From Oreohelix idahoensis (taxonomy: Eukaryota > Mollusca > Gastropoda > Stylommatophora > Oreohelicidae), in contig JAMPIV010011329.1 in assembly GCA_024509875.1 (NCBI GenBank), positions 379,501 through 443,500 on the forward strand: 64,000 nucleotides of DNA. Direction: 5' to 3'. Numbering within the stretch: the first letter of the stretch is position 1; every line of letters begins with the position of its first letter. The position numbers and the translations under genes are program-made. Positions 10,288 through 22,638 of this stretch are shown here, one piece after another. The notes under the pieces are model-generated. The model was given only the letters and a program-made list of their open reading frames with translations, ran no database searches and had not been told where the DNA came from.

Positions 10288-12490
10288 AATTTCATTTCTT
10301 GTTTACATAGACAGGGGTGTCAGCCCTATGCTAAAACCCCCAACCTGGAGGACCACGGTGTCTGCTTTAGTCTGACCCCTGCCCGCGCAAACCTGTCCAG
10401 CTTGGTAGAACCTTCCAGGAGTAAAACTCCCGCAGCCGTAGCTCTCGGGGTAATCAGGGTACGCAAGCCGCCACACTTCGACAAGGTATTGACACCGGTA
10501 ATGGCAGAAATTTCAACAATATATAAGGAAAGTAGCAAATCATGCTTGGAATTCCAGGAAAGGAAGAAGCAAGACTGGATAACACCAGAAACATTAAACA
10601 CCATAACGATGAGAAAGGAAATGAAAAGAAAGAAAACGGAAGCGAAGTCCCCCAGATTAAAGCAATTATATAGCGAACAGTACAGTCAGCTGGACAAAGA
10701 AATTAAACGCCAAACCCGAGCCAACAAAAGGTATTTCCTAGACGATCTTGCACGACAGGCAGAAGAGGTAGCACTGAGAAATGAACAAAGCACAGTATAC
10801 AAAATAACTAAATTCATCAGCGGAAAACGCGGTGCAAACAATATTACATTAGTAAGAGATAAGCGAGGAAATCTCGTCACGACAGCAAAGGGACAGGAAA
10901 CAAGATGGGCAGAGCATTTAAGAGAAACTCTGAACAAGGAACCACCAGAGACAACAATTGAATGTTCCTGAAGCTGAAAACGATCTAGATGTTAATACAG
11001 ACATTCCACGAAAATAAGAAATCATCACAGCAATCAAAGGGTTAAAGAATGGAAAAGCTCCTGGCCATGATAACTTAAATGCAGAGCTATTTAAGACAGA
11101 CCCTGAGCTAGCAGCAGAACTATTAGAACCACTATTTGCACAAGTCTGGAAAACAGGGACAACACCAACAGAGTGGAGAAAATGAATAATTGTCAAATTG
11201 CCCAAGAAGGGAGATCTTGCAGACTGCAATAATTGGAGAGGAATAACTCTTCTCTCAGTTCCCAACAAAATACTAGGCAGGATAATTATACAGAGAATCT
11301 CAAAAGCAGTAGACCACAAACTGAGGAAAGAACAAGCAGGATTTAGAAAGAACAGAAGATGTGTAGATCATATATTTACCCTCAGGAACATTATAGAGCA
11401 GTGCTCAGAATGGCAGAGACAGCTGTACATTAACTTTGTTGATTTTGGAAATGGTTTCGACAGCATACACAGGGACAGCCTATGCAAAATTCTGAGGGCT
11501 TATGGAATTCCCTGCCGCATTGTTTCCATCATAAAAAGCATCTATTCTAACTTTACGTGCAGTGTTGGATTGAGTAATGTAACTTTCGAAGTGAAAACAT
11601 GAGTACGACAGGGATGCCCCTTATCAACAACATTATTTTTGACAGCCATAGATATAGATTGGGTGATGCGCCAGACAACAGAGGGCAGTCCAAGAGGAAT
11701 TAGATGGACAACGTTTTCTACACTGGAAGACCTGGAATATGCAGATGACATTGCACTACTCGCGCATTCACATCAACACATTCAAGACAAAACCGATAGA
11801 CTGAATAAGTATGGCCAGCAGGTTGGCCTGAACATCAATTTGAAGAAGACAGAGGTCATGACACTAAATATGGGCAATTCTGAGCCAATAACAGTAAGGA
11901 ACCAGAAGTTAGAACAGACAGACACATTTACTTACCTAGGATGCATAGTAACACCTGACGGCGGAACAAGCAAGGACATTAACAACAGAATGAATAAAGC
12001 GAGAACAGCTTTTGCTGTTCTCAACAACATTTGGAAGTCTTCCCAGTACAGCACAAACACCAAATTAAGACTGTATGAGAGCTGTGTACTTTCTGTGCTT
12101 CTCTATGGTGCGGAATGTTGGAGAGTAACAGAGAAGGAAATGTCGAAACTGTCCTCCTTCCACACAATCTGCCTAAGAAAAATTCTCCGAATCTTTTGGC
12201 CAAACACCATCAGCAACCAAGAACTACTTAATCGGAGTAACCAGGAGAACATGCACACATAGCTGGCAGATTCTGAAGCTGGGTTGGCCACGTCCTCAGA
12301 AGGGACCCAGATACCATCACAAGAACAGCTATGCTATGGACCCCCGAGGGAAAGCGAAAGAGAGTCCGACCAAAAACAACTTGGCGGAGAACTGTGGAAG
12401 CTGAGATGCAAAGAATGAACCACAGTTGGGGCACTGTATGAAGGATGGCCACCGACCGAGCAAAGTGGAGTCAATTTGTTGTTGCCTGTC
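9280..12490 (+). mobile_element. LINE (family 2) with inverted 5' half
   Basis: The reverse transcriptase half (about 10502-12490) lies on the + strand. The 5' UTR and endonuclease half (10495 back to 9280) lies on the - strand. Together they make one element in the order: end of endonuclease, start of endonuclease, 5' UTR, reverse transcriptase. This is the geometry of a 5' inversion by twin priming. About 20-25 codons are missing at the junction compared with family 1. The G/C-rich leader at 10300-10495 is read on the - strand. The 3' end is approximate; a better-preserved end of the same family is at 34010-34075. Confidence 0.8.
10502..12465 (+). pseudogene. LINE reverse transcriptase domain (family 2, decayed)
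   Basis: Begins AEISTIYKESSKSC and QDWITPETLNTI, aligning with the family 1 linker after the endonuclease. Reverse transcriptase motifs follow: LPKKGDLADCNNWRGITLLS, EQAGFRKNRRCVDHI, FVDFGNGFDSIHRDSL and YADDIALLAHSH (catalytic pair intact). The tail has VLLYGAECWRVTEKE. Stops at about 10971, 11184 (TGA) and 11600 (TGA), plus frame changes, make it non-functional. Confidence 0.85.
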
Positions 12491-12499
12491 GCGAGAGGT

Positions 12500-13420
12500 T
12501 TAGATGTTATTAAAAGTAAAGATATCCTGGACAAAAAGATGTATCAGATGATACCAGGATAGTGCCAGATAAGAGACTGGTCTTATAAGAAATACCCCCT
12601 TCTCTGAAAAGAGTAAGGGTGTATCGACATCACAGTGGGGTCAAGCTATGTAAATATACAGGTATGATGATAATGTTGGGTCCTGAAGATCTATCTGCTA
12701 CCTCTCCAGATCCCACAGTGAATAATGGTTATATATTTGTTTTTGTATGGTTAATAATCTAGGGGTAATTAATTATTAACATGTAATATCTATCAAACAG
12801 AACATTGACTTAATTAGAATAATTAAGCAAGACTGAATAATAGTATTTACAATTTATTGTTCCTAAACCTGTTTTCTTTTGGTTAGGAAACTTAAAATCA
12901 GGTTATAAGGTATTTACAAAATGAAATAAATAATATGGAATGTTCTCCATAACAGGCAATATTATGCGTTTATATTTATTTATATAAGCAATTACAGTTC
13001 ATTTACTCGTTCACAATCTTGGTATCAACGTCCCTGGCTGGTAACGTAATAGGAGTTGAATATGGTCCTCCGTGAATCATCATATTATAATGTTGAAGTC
13101 TCTAACAAGTCTGTATTATAAGAGTTTTTACTTTAAGTCTTTAATATTTTTAGTTTTTCTCTTTTAGTTATTTTTATTGTTGCTGGATCATCTGAACAGT
13201 GGATCTATGTGTCCACTTATCTTGATTGAAGTCTGAGACACCTCCAATCATGGCTGGGTTCGCACAAAATATGAACTCCAGGCTGGGAAACGTGGCTTTC
13301 GTTCTATCTATCTGAAGAACGCGCTCTGGAGCGTAAGGAGCACGGCGAGGTACGTAGAAAGCCCTGGTCATCCACTGCACCTGACTTCATCTCCAGTCGT
13401 CTTGACTTGTCTTGCCACTG
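12500..13420. other. No gene recognised between two LINEs
   Basis: AT-rich sequence without long open frames. The last ~250 bases become G/C-richer toward the next LINE and may include unrecognised 5' sequence of that element. Confidence 0.4.
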
Positions 13421-13424
13421 GATT

Positions 13425-16400
13425 GAGATGGACCCAGGCGAGAGAGTGAGGTCGACGAATTGCGCAACTCTTCCTCACTTTAATCCAAATCACCGCGCAA
13501 GTCACTCTTTCATCCATTCATCCATCCACTCACAACAAGTCCTGTGGCGATGGGCGAGCGGCGAAGCGGCAGGCGTGCGTACGGTGGCAGTCGTAGTCGC
13601 AGACCTACACACAGGCGGCTCAGGCCATATGGTCGTCTTCCACTGATCGGAGCAGCAGTGGGATTCGGCAGCCCCCTGAGTGTCTGAGCAGCCCTCTTTA
13701 GGAAAGCACTGCTCACCTCCATGGCATGAGGAAGGGGCTAGAAAAGGTGCCCTAAACATTGCCTGCTTCACCATTACCTAACCAGCTTACCGCGGTTGGT
13801 GGGTACCCTACTTCGGCGGTCGACATATAAGAAAAAGAAAGGACAGATTTTTCCCCCTCATTCTAGGCGCATGGAATGTGCGCACTCTCCTTGACAAAGA
13901 CTTTAACGCAAACAGACCTGAGAGACGAACTGCCCTGATTGGGAGAGAACTGGCCAGGTACAACATTGACATAGCAGCACTGAGTGAAACTCGACTTGCA
14001 GGCGAGGGCCAACTTTGCGAAAAGGGTGCAGGTTATACATTCTTTTGGAGCGGAAGAGGAACTGAAGAAAGACGAGAAGCAGGGGTTGGATTTGCAATCA
14101 AAACAGCAATTGTCAGCAAGTTAGCGGGGCCCCCAAAGGGAATAAATGACCGACTCATGACGGTCAAGATCCCTCTGTTTTATGGAAGAAAACATGCCAC
14201 CATCATTAGCGCGTATGCACCAACTATGACAAACCAGAATGACGTCAAGGATAAGTTTTACGAAGAACTACATGCAGTCATTGCATCAGTTCCTAAAGCA
14301 GATAAGCTCATCATTCTTGGTGACTTTAATGCAAGAGTAGGCTCAGATAACATCTCCTGGAATGGCACTATTGGAAAGTACGGCGTGGGTCGCTGTAACA
14401 GTAATGGACTTCTTCTCCTCCAGACTTGCGCAGAACATGACCTACTTGTCACCAACACCATTTTTCGACTTCCTACCCGCAACAGGACCTCCTGGATGCA
14501 CCCTCGCTCAAAGCATTGGCACCTAATTGACTATGTAATTGTTAGGAAGAAGGACAGGCAAGATGTCCGGGTGACCAAGTCCATGTGTGGTGCCGAATGC
14601 TGGACTGATCATCGCCTCATTGTATCTAAACTTAAAAGTCCAACCAGCCAGGCGCCCTCAGGGGAAGAAAACTCAAAAGAGGCTGGATGTCACCAAACTA
14701 AGGAAGACAAAAATCAAACAGTCATTTACTGACACCTTAGAAGACCGTCTCAAATCTATCTCGCTAGACGGCCAAAGTGTGGAAACAAATTGGGCAGCCC
14801 TAAGTGAGCAGATCTACAACACTGCTACAGAGGTCCTGGGTCCTTCCATCAAGAAACAAAATGACTGGTTTGATGAGAACTCAGATGATATAAAGCAGAT
14901 GTTGGCTGAGAAACACCATCTCCATAAAGCATATTTAAATGATCTAAAATCTACATCCAAGAAAGACGCTTTCAACAACATGCGTAGAATCCTCCAACAT
15001 AAACTACGCCAGATGCGGGATTCATGGCTGAGTAATAATGCAGATGAGCTCCAAGGCTTTGCTGACAGCCATGACTTGAAAAATTTTTACCTTGCACTCA
15101 AAGCGGTCTATGGTCCAACATCATCAGGATCATTTCCCCTCCTTAATGCAGATGGAAAAACACTAATTACAGACAAGGAAAAAATGCTCCAACGCTGGGC
15201 TGAACATTTTAATAATATTTTGAACCAGCCATCATCTATTAATGACGAAGCCATCATCCGACTGCCCCAAATTCCTATAAATGAAGCATTAGATGATGTA
15301 CCAACTCTGGAGGAAACTAAAAAAGCGATTCGTCAACTGTCTAGTGGAAAGGCCCCTGGCTCCGATTCAATTCCTGTTGAGGTTTATAAAGATGGCGGTG
15401 CAGTTCTGATAGAGAAACTTCACGTAATCTTCCAGCAAATGTGGCAGATTGAAACCATCCCACACGATCTCAAAGATGCGTCAATTATACATCTATATAA
15501 ACGTAAAGGTAATCGCCAAGACTGTAACAATCATCGAGGCATCTCTCTTTTATCAATCGCTGGGAAGATATTCGCCAGAATCCTTTTGAATCGCCTTACG
15601 GCTCATCTTGACAAAGGTCTTTTACCTGAAAGTCAGTGTGGATTCCGGAAAGAACGTGGAACCACAGATATGGTGTTCGCTGCAAGACAGCTACAAGAAA
15701 AATGCCAAGAACAGCACTGTGACCTGTACACAGCTTTCATCGACTTGACAAAGGCGTTCGACACGGTCAGTAGAGAGGGTCTATGGAAGATCATGGCAAA
15801 ATACGGCTGCCCAAAGAAATTTATCACAATAGTGCAGCAACTGCATGATGGAATGCAGGCTAGAGTTCAGGAAAACGGTGAGCTATCAGAGCCTTTCCCC
15901 GTCTCACATGGAGTTAAACAAGGGTGCGTACTTGCTCCGACTCTGTTCAGTATCATGTTTTCTGCTATGCTGACTGATGCTTTTAGAGACGGGGACACAG
16001 GAATTGACATTAGTTATCGTATTGATGGAAAATTGTTTAACCTTAGGAGGCTTCAAGCAAAAACCAAGGTCAAATCACACACCATCAGAGATCTTCTGTT
16101 TGCTGATGATTGTGCTCTCAATGCTGGCTCAGAGGCTGATCTGCAGCATAGTGTGGATATATTCTCCGAAGCCTGCGCCAACTTTGGGCTTACCATCAAC
16201 ACGAAGAAAACAGAAATCATGTACCAACCAGCTCCTGGCACAGTTTATACTGAGCCAGTCATCAAGGTTAATGGTGAGAAACTGAATGTTGTGAACAGAT
16301 TCACATACCTTGGTAGCACACTATCCCAGAACATTGTCATTGATGATGAGGTGAACACCAGGATCTCCAAAGCCAGCAGCACATTTGGCAGACTATACAC

Positions 16401-17110
16401 CAACGTTTGGCATCGAAGTGGCATTAGTCTACAGACAAAGCTGAAGGTGTACAGAGCTGCGGTGCTTCCAGTGCTGCTATATGCATGTGAAACATGGACT
16501 GTATACAGGCGCCACGTAAAGAAGCTAAACCACTTCCATACAGTCTGTCTCAGGAAGATAATGAACATCAAATGGCAAGACAAGATCCCGGATACCGCCG
16601 TTCTTGACAGAGCTGGTATCCCTAGTATTGATACTATTCTGATGCAGTCACAGATTCGCTGGGCAGGTCATGTAGTCCGCATGCCAGACCATCGACTGCC
16701 AAAGATACTCTTTTATGGTGAGATGCAGAAGGGTAAACGCTCCCATGGTGGCCAAAAGAAGCGCTTCAAAGACACGTTAAAGACGTCATTGAAAACCTTT
16801 GACATAAACCCAGACACATGGGAAGCTGCTGCGCAAGACTGAACTGCTTGGCGCACATCTCTTCGTAAAGGTGCAGCGGCATGCAAATCATCCAGAAGAG
16901 CAGCAGCGGAACAGCGGAGACAAGCTAGAAAGGACCGTGAAATAAAACCTTCACATGAAGCAAACATTCCCTGCCCACACTGTCCGAGTTCTTTCCAGGC
17001 CCGCATCGGGCTCACCAGTCACCTTCGTACCCATAGAGTAATCTAACATATTCCTAAATAATTGGATGAACAGAGTGGTCTTCATCACCCGTGATGGACG
17101 AACAACAACA
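13425..17110 (+). mobile_element. Nearly full-length LINE (family 3)
   Basis: A G/C-rich leader (about 13425-13860) carries the blocks AGGAAAGCACTGCTCACCTC and GGTGGGTACCCTACTTCGG. One long endonuclease-reverse transcriptase coding region follows to 17045, then a short 3' UTR. The leader and protein match, from memory of the family, LINEs whose predicted proteins are often labelled craniofacial development protein 2-like in animal genomes. Ends are approximate because no target duplication was found. Confidence 0.8.
13860..17045 (+). pseudogene. LINE endonuclease-reverse transcriptase with C2H2 finger (one frameshift, one UGA)
   Basis: The N-terminal AP endonuclease has GAWNVRTLL, ALSETRLAGEGQ, LGDFNARVG and TDHRLIVSKL. 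A frameshift near 14650 leads into the second frame. The reverse transcriptase has NHRGISLLSIAGKIFARI, ESQCGFRKERGTTDM, FIDLTKAFDTV, HGVKQGCVLAPTLFS and FADDCALNAG. The tail has WAGHVVRMPDHRLPK. A TGA at 16840-16842 interrupts the frame, which then continues to a C-terminal zinc-finger motif at about 16970-17035 with spacing C-x2-C-x12-H-x3-H, ending at TAA 17045. Only two lesions in about 1060 codons suggest a fairly young copy. Confidence 0.88.
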
Positions 17111-18420
17111 TCTGAAGAACAGTACACCACCATAGCTCCTCTCAAATGGATGTCTCATGAACTTGAAATATTACCAGGACAAAACCTGGAATGAAAAGAC
17201 ATTCGCAAAACTTGTAGGGTCCAGTAGTTTTTCCCTACATACAGACAACATCACATACAAATATTAAATCAGTCACAGGACAGTTACCTCAATACCTCAC
17301 AGCCAGTTCAATTTGATTACTCATTTCCTTAATACATCGTATGTTAGATCCATTCGTCCATGATTTGCTTCCATACCATAATCAGGTTAGTACAAAATAG
17401 TAAATACATCTTGATTACATCATGTTATCACATCCTGTCATCCTATCTTATGTTCGTGAACATTGCATCGTTCCAGTATGAAATACTCCTTCATATAGAC
17501 TACTAGACTTACAGTCGCACTTTTACCCTAATTTGCAAATATCCTACACTGTTTCCATTTCTGGCCTGTCGTCTTTAAAACTACACACGTTGGTAAGGAA
17601 GTCCGTTACACATTTGGCCTATTTTTTCCTTCTAACACATCAGCGAACACATAAGTGGATAACTACAGGCAAATAACATGAATATATACAAATATTTTTA
17701 TATATCGCTTACCCTCAGGTAAAATACATAAGCTGATACAGGCTTTCAATGGTTCTCTAGGTCTGCTTTAGATACAGGCGGCAAAATATTGACAGTTTAC
17801 ATTTGCGCTCTTCCTAGTATCGCTTATGATTCAAAAATATTAGTGGCAAGAATCCATACAAGTTCAAGGCCTTATATAATGCTGTGCTCGACCAATCGAG
17901 ACACAGTCAAAAACTGGCGTTAAGAATTTTCACCCTGCCCGTTTTTCAGCCTTACCGTTCAATGTGACTAAGTTTAAATATTAATTATTTTACTTATGTT
18001 TGGGCCGATTTTAATTATTTAAAGTTCTAATAAAACTAGGAATTGATCTCTATCGTTCCAGCTATTAATATTTAAGTTAGCCCAGTGCATTTAAATCTGT
18101 GCATACTTTAACTAACTAAATTGGGGACTACCCTGAAGTAAAATTATCAATAAAACTGATTTTACTCTTACAATAAAGTATTATCATGAGGAAGTATTTG
18201 CACCAACCTCTTAAGTAATATCCCCGCTATAAATCTAGTTATTCCTTTCTGTTTACAAATCTTTAGTTATTAAGAAATAAAATACCTTCGATCTGTCAAA
18301 TGCACAAAATAGGTCCCTCTATCAAACGTAAAAAAAAAAGGTTCCTATACCTAACAGAAAAAGGAGCGATTCTATTGGATGTTATAATTGTACTGTTTAT
18401 CTTCGATATTTTCGAGCGGT
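17111..18420. other. No gene recognised
   Basis: AT-rich, with short frames only and no motif or repeat that I can place. Confidence 0.4.
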
Positions 18421-18547
18421 AAATTTGACGTGTTGTAATACAGACCACCAAGACAAGAGACAGAAGACGTTGGAGATCCATTACAGCCAACCTCCGTTGT
18501 GGAGATGGCAACTGATGATGATGATGAATACAGACCAAAATACGACA

Positions 18548-18632
18548 TTGCCCTACAAGACGCCACTAGGCGTGATGGCCACTGACTGCTTTGACGGTCG
18601 GCGGCTAAGGATCAAAGAAGAAGATGATGTCA
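18548..18632 (+). repeat. LINE family 2, 3' end fragment
   Basis: Contains GCGTGATGGCCACTGACTGC and a GGATCAAAGAAGAAGATG tail, matching the 3' terminus of family 2 at 34018-34075. Confidence 0.6.
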
Positions 18633-18710
18633 GAAGGAGCGAGATGGGTCTCCAGTCTTCGATGTTATTAAAATTTTTATTATTTTTAGGCACAAGGGTG
18701 ATCACACCGT

Positions 18711-18745
18711 GCTATATATATATATACACACACACACACACGCAT
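18711..18745. repeat. (TA)n(CA)n microsatellite
   Basis: A run of TA repeats followed by CA repeats, ending GCATATACATACACC. Confidence 0.85.
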
Positions 18746-18949
18746 ATACATACACCAGACATCTTATTATGTCTCATGCTCTTACTTGATCTCTATGCCT
18801 CAACGTGTAGGCATATCCCCAAATTCTCCTATGCCCATTTTGGATACATTCAAAGGTACATGTGTGCAGAAAACACGACTAATTATACATTCGCTTCACG
18901 CTTTTAAAATTAAATTGAAAGTGATATTTGCACTTCTAACGGTTGGCGT

Positions 18950-19404
18950 GAACCAGCCTAAAGAAGAACAAGTTAAATATCGTAGTTCATGTAAACAAAC
19001 CGTTGGCACGCACGGCGCATGCGATGGAGTCTGCGCTAACAGTTTCCAGCGGTACAGAACAAGACAGAAAGCACTCTTTATTGTTTAAGATTGAAACAAA
19101 CTGCATCCAGCAGCCGATTTCCGCCGTAAACAAACTTAGCAACCACAGCGAAATATCACTACAAACAAAGGAGAGAATAACTACATTACCAAACAATAGT
19201 CTAACATATCGACCGATGTCTTCGTCCACATGAAAACGATAGAAACAGGATGCGACCAATTTGACCTCACTATGAGCTGTGTGGTAGCGGTAAAATTCAG
19301 TTCAAAAATCCTCGAATTTTTTCATCACTTTTGGCCAAACTGGCTTTGAATAATTTCGCCGTCGTAACTTGGTGTTACCAAGTTTTAGATTCAGATTTTG
19401 GCTA
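18950..19404 (+). promoter_or_regulatory. Possible CpG-richer promoter / non-coding first exon
   Basis: CpG dinucleotides are denser here than in the flanks. A GCGCATGC core (NRF1-like) lies near 19015. An open frame MESALTVSSGTEQDRK begins at 19024 but has no recognisable domain. The stretch ends in TTGGCTAG followed by GTAAGAAAAG at 19405, a good 5' splice donor. It could be the transcription start of the GALNT gene, 17.6 kb upstream of its first coding exon, or of an unrelated transcript, or nothing. There is no direct evidence of transcription. Confidence 0.22.
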
Positions 19405-19789
19405 GGTAAGAAAAGTGATCTCTTTATTTGATGCAGGGTATTTTTATGAAGACACATTTTTTTCTTTATCCCCTGATGGGTTATAATTAGCTGTAATTTT
19501 AGATAGGCCTAGTGTACTCAATTGCCGCTATTTGCTTATGGGACTGTTGGGAATGACAATAGACTGGAGGCCGCCATTTTGGTCAAGTGGCTGTACTTAC
19601 ATCCAATGTATATGACTGTAGCGTTATATGGTTACATACGAGATGATATATATAAAATCAAATGTATATTTGTGGGCAGGTCATTTCTGGATAACATTTT
19701 TTGGGGGGAAAGTGAGTGAGGGAAGATTGCCGGTTAAGTCATGAGCATAACTTATTGTGAAATTAGAAATCCCCTTCAGCTACTCAACG

Positions 19790-19965
19790 AGCACAGGCCT
19801 TTTAAAAAACACATGCCAGTTCTCTTCTCCGTATTCTTTCCATGTCTTCCTCATCATTTTCACTTATGTCTCCATCTGTCTTCTCCGTGTGTTTCTTGGT
19901 CTACCTCTGCCTCTCTTACCCTGGGGGTTCCAGAACAAAGGCTGCCTTGTAATACTATCAACAGG
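19790..19965 (-). repeat. LINE family 1, 3' end fragment (antisense)
   Basis: Matches the reverse complement of the last ~180 coding bases of copies A and B. Read on the - strand it includes the GKRGRGRPR-like region and the GGTTCCAGAACAA landmark. Confidence 0.75.
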
Positions 19966-19969
19966 TTGA

Positions 19970-20400
19970 AATTATAAACGAGAGGCATTATATATCCTAA
20001 TTTTAATGTATCAGAGGTTGAACATGATATTTTTCTTCCATTTAAAAAAAACAAAACAAGAAAAGTGTACAAGTTGCCGAAACACGTGCATTGGCATCCA
20101 CCAAAATTTGAATGATTGGCGTGTGCTGAGATTTGTTCGTTCAAGGAAATGTCTTCAATGGCAGAATGTTGTTTCATTTTCGATTTTCACATGTTTGACA
20201 GCTTTTTGTAGTAGATTTTTGTATGAAAGAAGCATTGTTTAATAATAATTATGAATGTCCTAAATAATAGTTGGTAATGTCCCAAGTGTAACAGAGGTAT
20301 AAATTATGTTAACTTGAAGCAAGGGATTAATGAGTACATTTGGATTTGCAGAGATAGTGGGCCAAATGTGCATAATATTAAAAGGAAAGTAAACTGAATA
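19970..20400. other. No gene recognised
   Basis: AT-rich, no motif placed. Confidence 0.4.
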
Positions 20401-20499
20401 TTAGTTTTTTTTTTTTTTGTACGCCCGCTAATACTCGAGGCGAAATCTCAGGTTATTATTAATTTCTAACCTGACATTGATTTTAGGTGAGTATCCCTT

Positions 20500-20760
20500 T
20501 TTTTCTTGTACAGAGACAGGTGTCCCTCGCCATTCAGGCAGATACTCGCCGATTTCGGAGGTACCCATTAGAGCTGGGTCGGCTCAGGAGCCGCCAATCC
20601 CTGGTCGACGACACTCCTTCAGATGTCCTCGCCAGGTCTCGAGTTAATCCAGTCCAAATCCCGGTCGACGAAAAATCCTCAAATGCCGTCGCCCGGGTTT
20701 GATCCTGCATCACCCGGTCGCCAGAGCGGTGTTGTAACCACTACGCTAGCGCGGCTCCCT
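20500..20760 (-). mobile_element. tRNA-derived SINE
   Basis: Read on the - strand from 20760 the head is tRNA-like. A perfect A box, TAGCGTAGTGG, lies at 20748-20738 and a B-box-like GGATCAAACCC at 20705-20695, correctly spaced. A body of about 190 bp follows, with two direct CGTCGACCGGGA-type blocks. The head pairs too poorly to be a working tRNA. The far end is approximate. Confidence 0.7.
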
Positions 20761-20869
20761 CAATATTAGTTAAATTAGAGATTAATCTCAGCAAGCAGTG
20801 ATTTTTTTTGCATGTTTCTTTATGTTGTTATAGCATGCTTGCCAACAAGACCCGGTCAGCTATTTATGT

Positions 20870-21370
20870 ATACATCTTCTTCTTCTTCTTCGTTCGCCCT
20901 GAAAAGGACGGTGGTTGCGTCGTGTCTATTTACAACGTAGCTGTGATATCTGCACCTTTCGGTCGACACATCCGACTTCTGCACGGCATTTTTTAGGACC
21001 GGGTTTGCCTTCCCATTGCCTTCCCATCTAATGTCATTACAACACATTGCAAAATACTGTACTCTATCGCTAACCTTGCCCTCTTGAAACCCCCCAAAAA
21101 AACCAGAACCGTTTTCAAGCTTTTCCTTTGGGGGAAGAAAAAACCTCTAAGCTGAGAAGTTTGCTTCCACGAGCAAGCACACATTGGGTCGTTGAGTATG
21201 GGTTGGGTTATGGTTAGTGTTAATTTTGGGTATTTTACAATGTGTTGAGGCAATACAGCTATGTGTCCATTTCAATAGCCATTCAGGCAAAATGGCAGAC
21301 CTTGTCTACTGTCATTGCCTTTCACCTGCTTATGACATTATCCCTCCTTGTCATTTATTGTAATATAGCA
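20870..21370. other. No gene recognised; short (CTT)n run
   Basis: Starts with a short CTT repeat. TTTAGGACCGGGTTTGCC near 20995 looks like repeat debris, but I cannot assign a family. Confidence 0.35.
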
Positions 21371-21384
21371 GGATAAATTCAAAT

Positions 21385-22215
21385 CTGCAAAATATACAAA
21401 CAAAGAAGCTAACAGGAAAACATAAGCAATTAAATGTCCTTATGAAGGACAATTTAAAACAAAAATTGTTTAGTGCCATAAAAGAGCAGCTCATGAAATG
21501 TAAGACAACAATGAGGAATTTCTAAACAGACCAAGTCCACAAGAACCCCAAACAATCCAACCAGCTGAAGAGGAGTTATAAGTTGACAGTGGAAGAAATA
21601 AAGAAAACCATAAAGCTTCTGTGGAATGGGACAGTTTCGGGTAAAGTTAGCATTCAAGCAGAGGTCATCAACGCAAACATTGACATCTCTGCAGAGATAT
21701 TATACTAACACTGTGTAAAGTCCAAAGAATAGTAACACTGTAACCTACCATGCGAGTCACAAGAGGCAACTAAGGAGGTTTGGGAATGGGGCCGATTACC
21801 CCATCGTGTAGAACATTTTAAACCCCAAAAACTTCAACAAACAACATTAACAGGTCAACTAAAGTAAAAAAGTCAAATCAGCCATACAAGACAGTAGAAG
21901 GTCCTCCAGTAAGGAGGCTCATGACACAACCCAGTGAAAGCTGAAAGGAGTCTGGGTTGCTGACTCACCTTTTTTCTTCTAAGAGAAACTCCAGAATTGG
22001 CAGCTGGAATGTTCACATAGCATCACCAGGCAGTTCTTGTTCTGAAATCCCCAGGGTAAGAGAGGTAGAGGGAGACCAAGGAGCATAAGGAGAAGAGAAC
22101 TGGAGACAGACATGACAAGGATGAAGAAGACTTGGAAAGACCTTGAGCTAGTGGCACAAGACAGGAAGGCTTGGCTTATGTTGGTTCTAGTCCAATGCTC
22201 CTAAGGGAGCTGAAA
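21385..22215 (+). repeat. Decayed, rearranged LINE family 1 copy
   Basis: Three pieces of family 1 are joined out of order. 21385-21715 matches the linker between endonuclease and reverse transcriptase (AAAGAAGCTAACAGGAAAA). 21718-22012 matches the 5' leader and first coding part (AATAGTAACACTG, GGCAGCTGGAATGTTC). 22018-22215 matches the 3' end (AGGCAGTTCTTGTTCTG, GAGAGGTAGAGGGAGACC). Many indels mark it as old. Confidence 0.7.
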
Positions 22216-22224
22216 GATGATGAT

Positions 22225-22630
22225 GATGTGTAAAGTCCGGGAGAGAGAAGAAATGCCAGAAGACTGGATGGAGGTATATCTGGTCAAGTTGCCAACAGAC
22301 TGGATGGAGGTATATCTGGTCAAGTTGCCAGAAGACTGGATGGAGGTATATCTGGTCAAGTTGCCAGAAGACTGGATGGAGGTATATCTGGTCAAGTTGC
22401 CAGAAAAGGGAGATTTGCAGGCATGCACAAATTACAGAGGGACCATGCTGCAATCAGTGCCTAGGAAAATATTGAATAGGATTATCCTCAAGAGATTATA
22501 AGAGGCCATCAACAGACACTTGAGGGAGGAACTTACAGGTTTTTGGCAAAACAGATCTTGTACAGATCAGATGACAACACTGTACTTTATAGTTGGAATT
22601 GAAATACCCACCTTATGTTAGATTTATCGT
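22225..22630 (+). repeat. LINE family 1 fragment with 36-bp x4 tandem duplication
   Basis: Corresponds to the start of the reverse transcriptase (KLPEKGDLQACTNYRGTML). A 36-bp unit, ACTGGATGGAGGTATATC plus CAAGTTGCC and spacer, is repeated four times at 22261, 22297, 22333 and 22369. The rest of the fragment continues after the hAT MITE at 23393. Confidence 0.8.
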
Positions 22631-22638
22631 CTGAAAAT

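Noticed and set aside
19003..19233. 76-codon frame as a host gene
   Set aside because: No domain, no homologue recognised, no splice support beyond a downstream donor; kept only as part of a weak promoter call.
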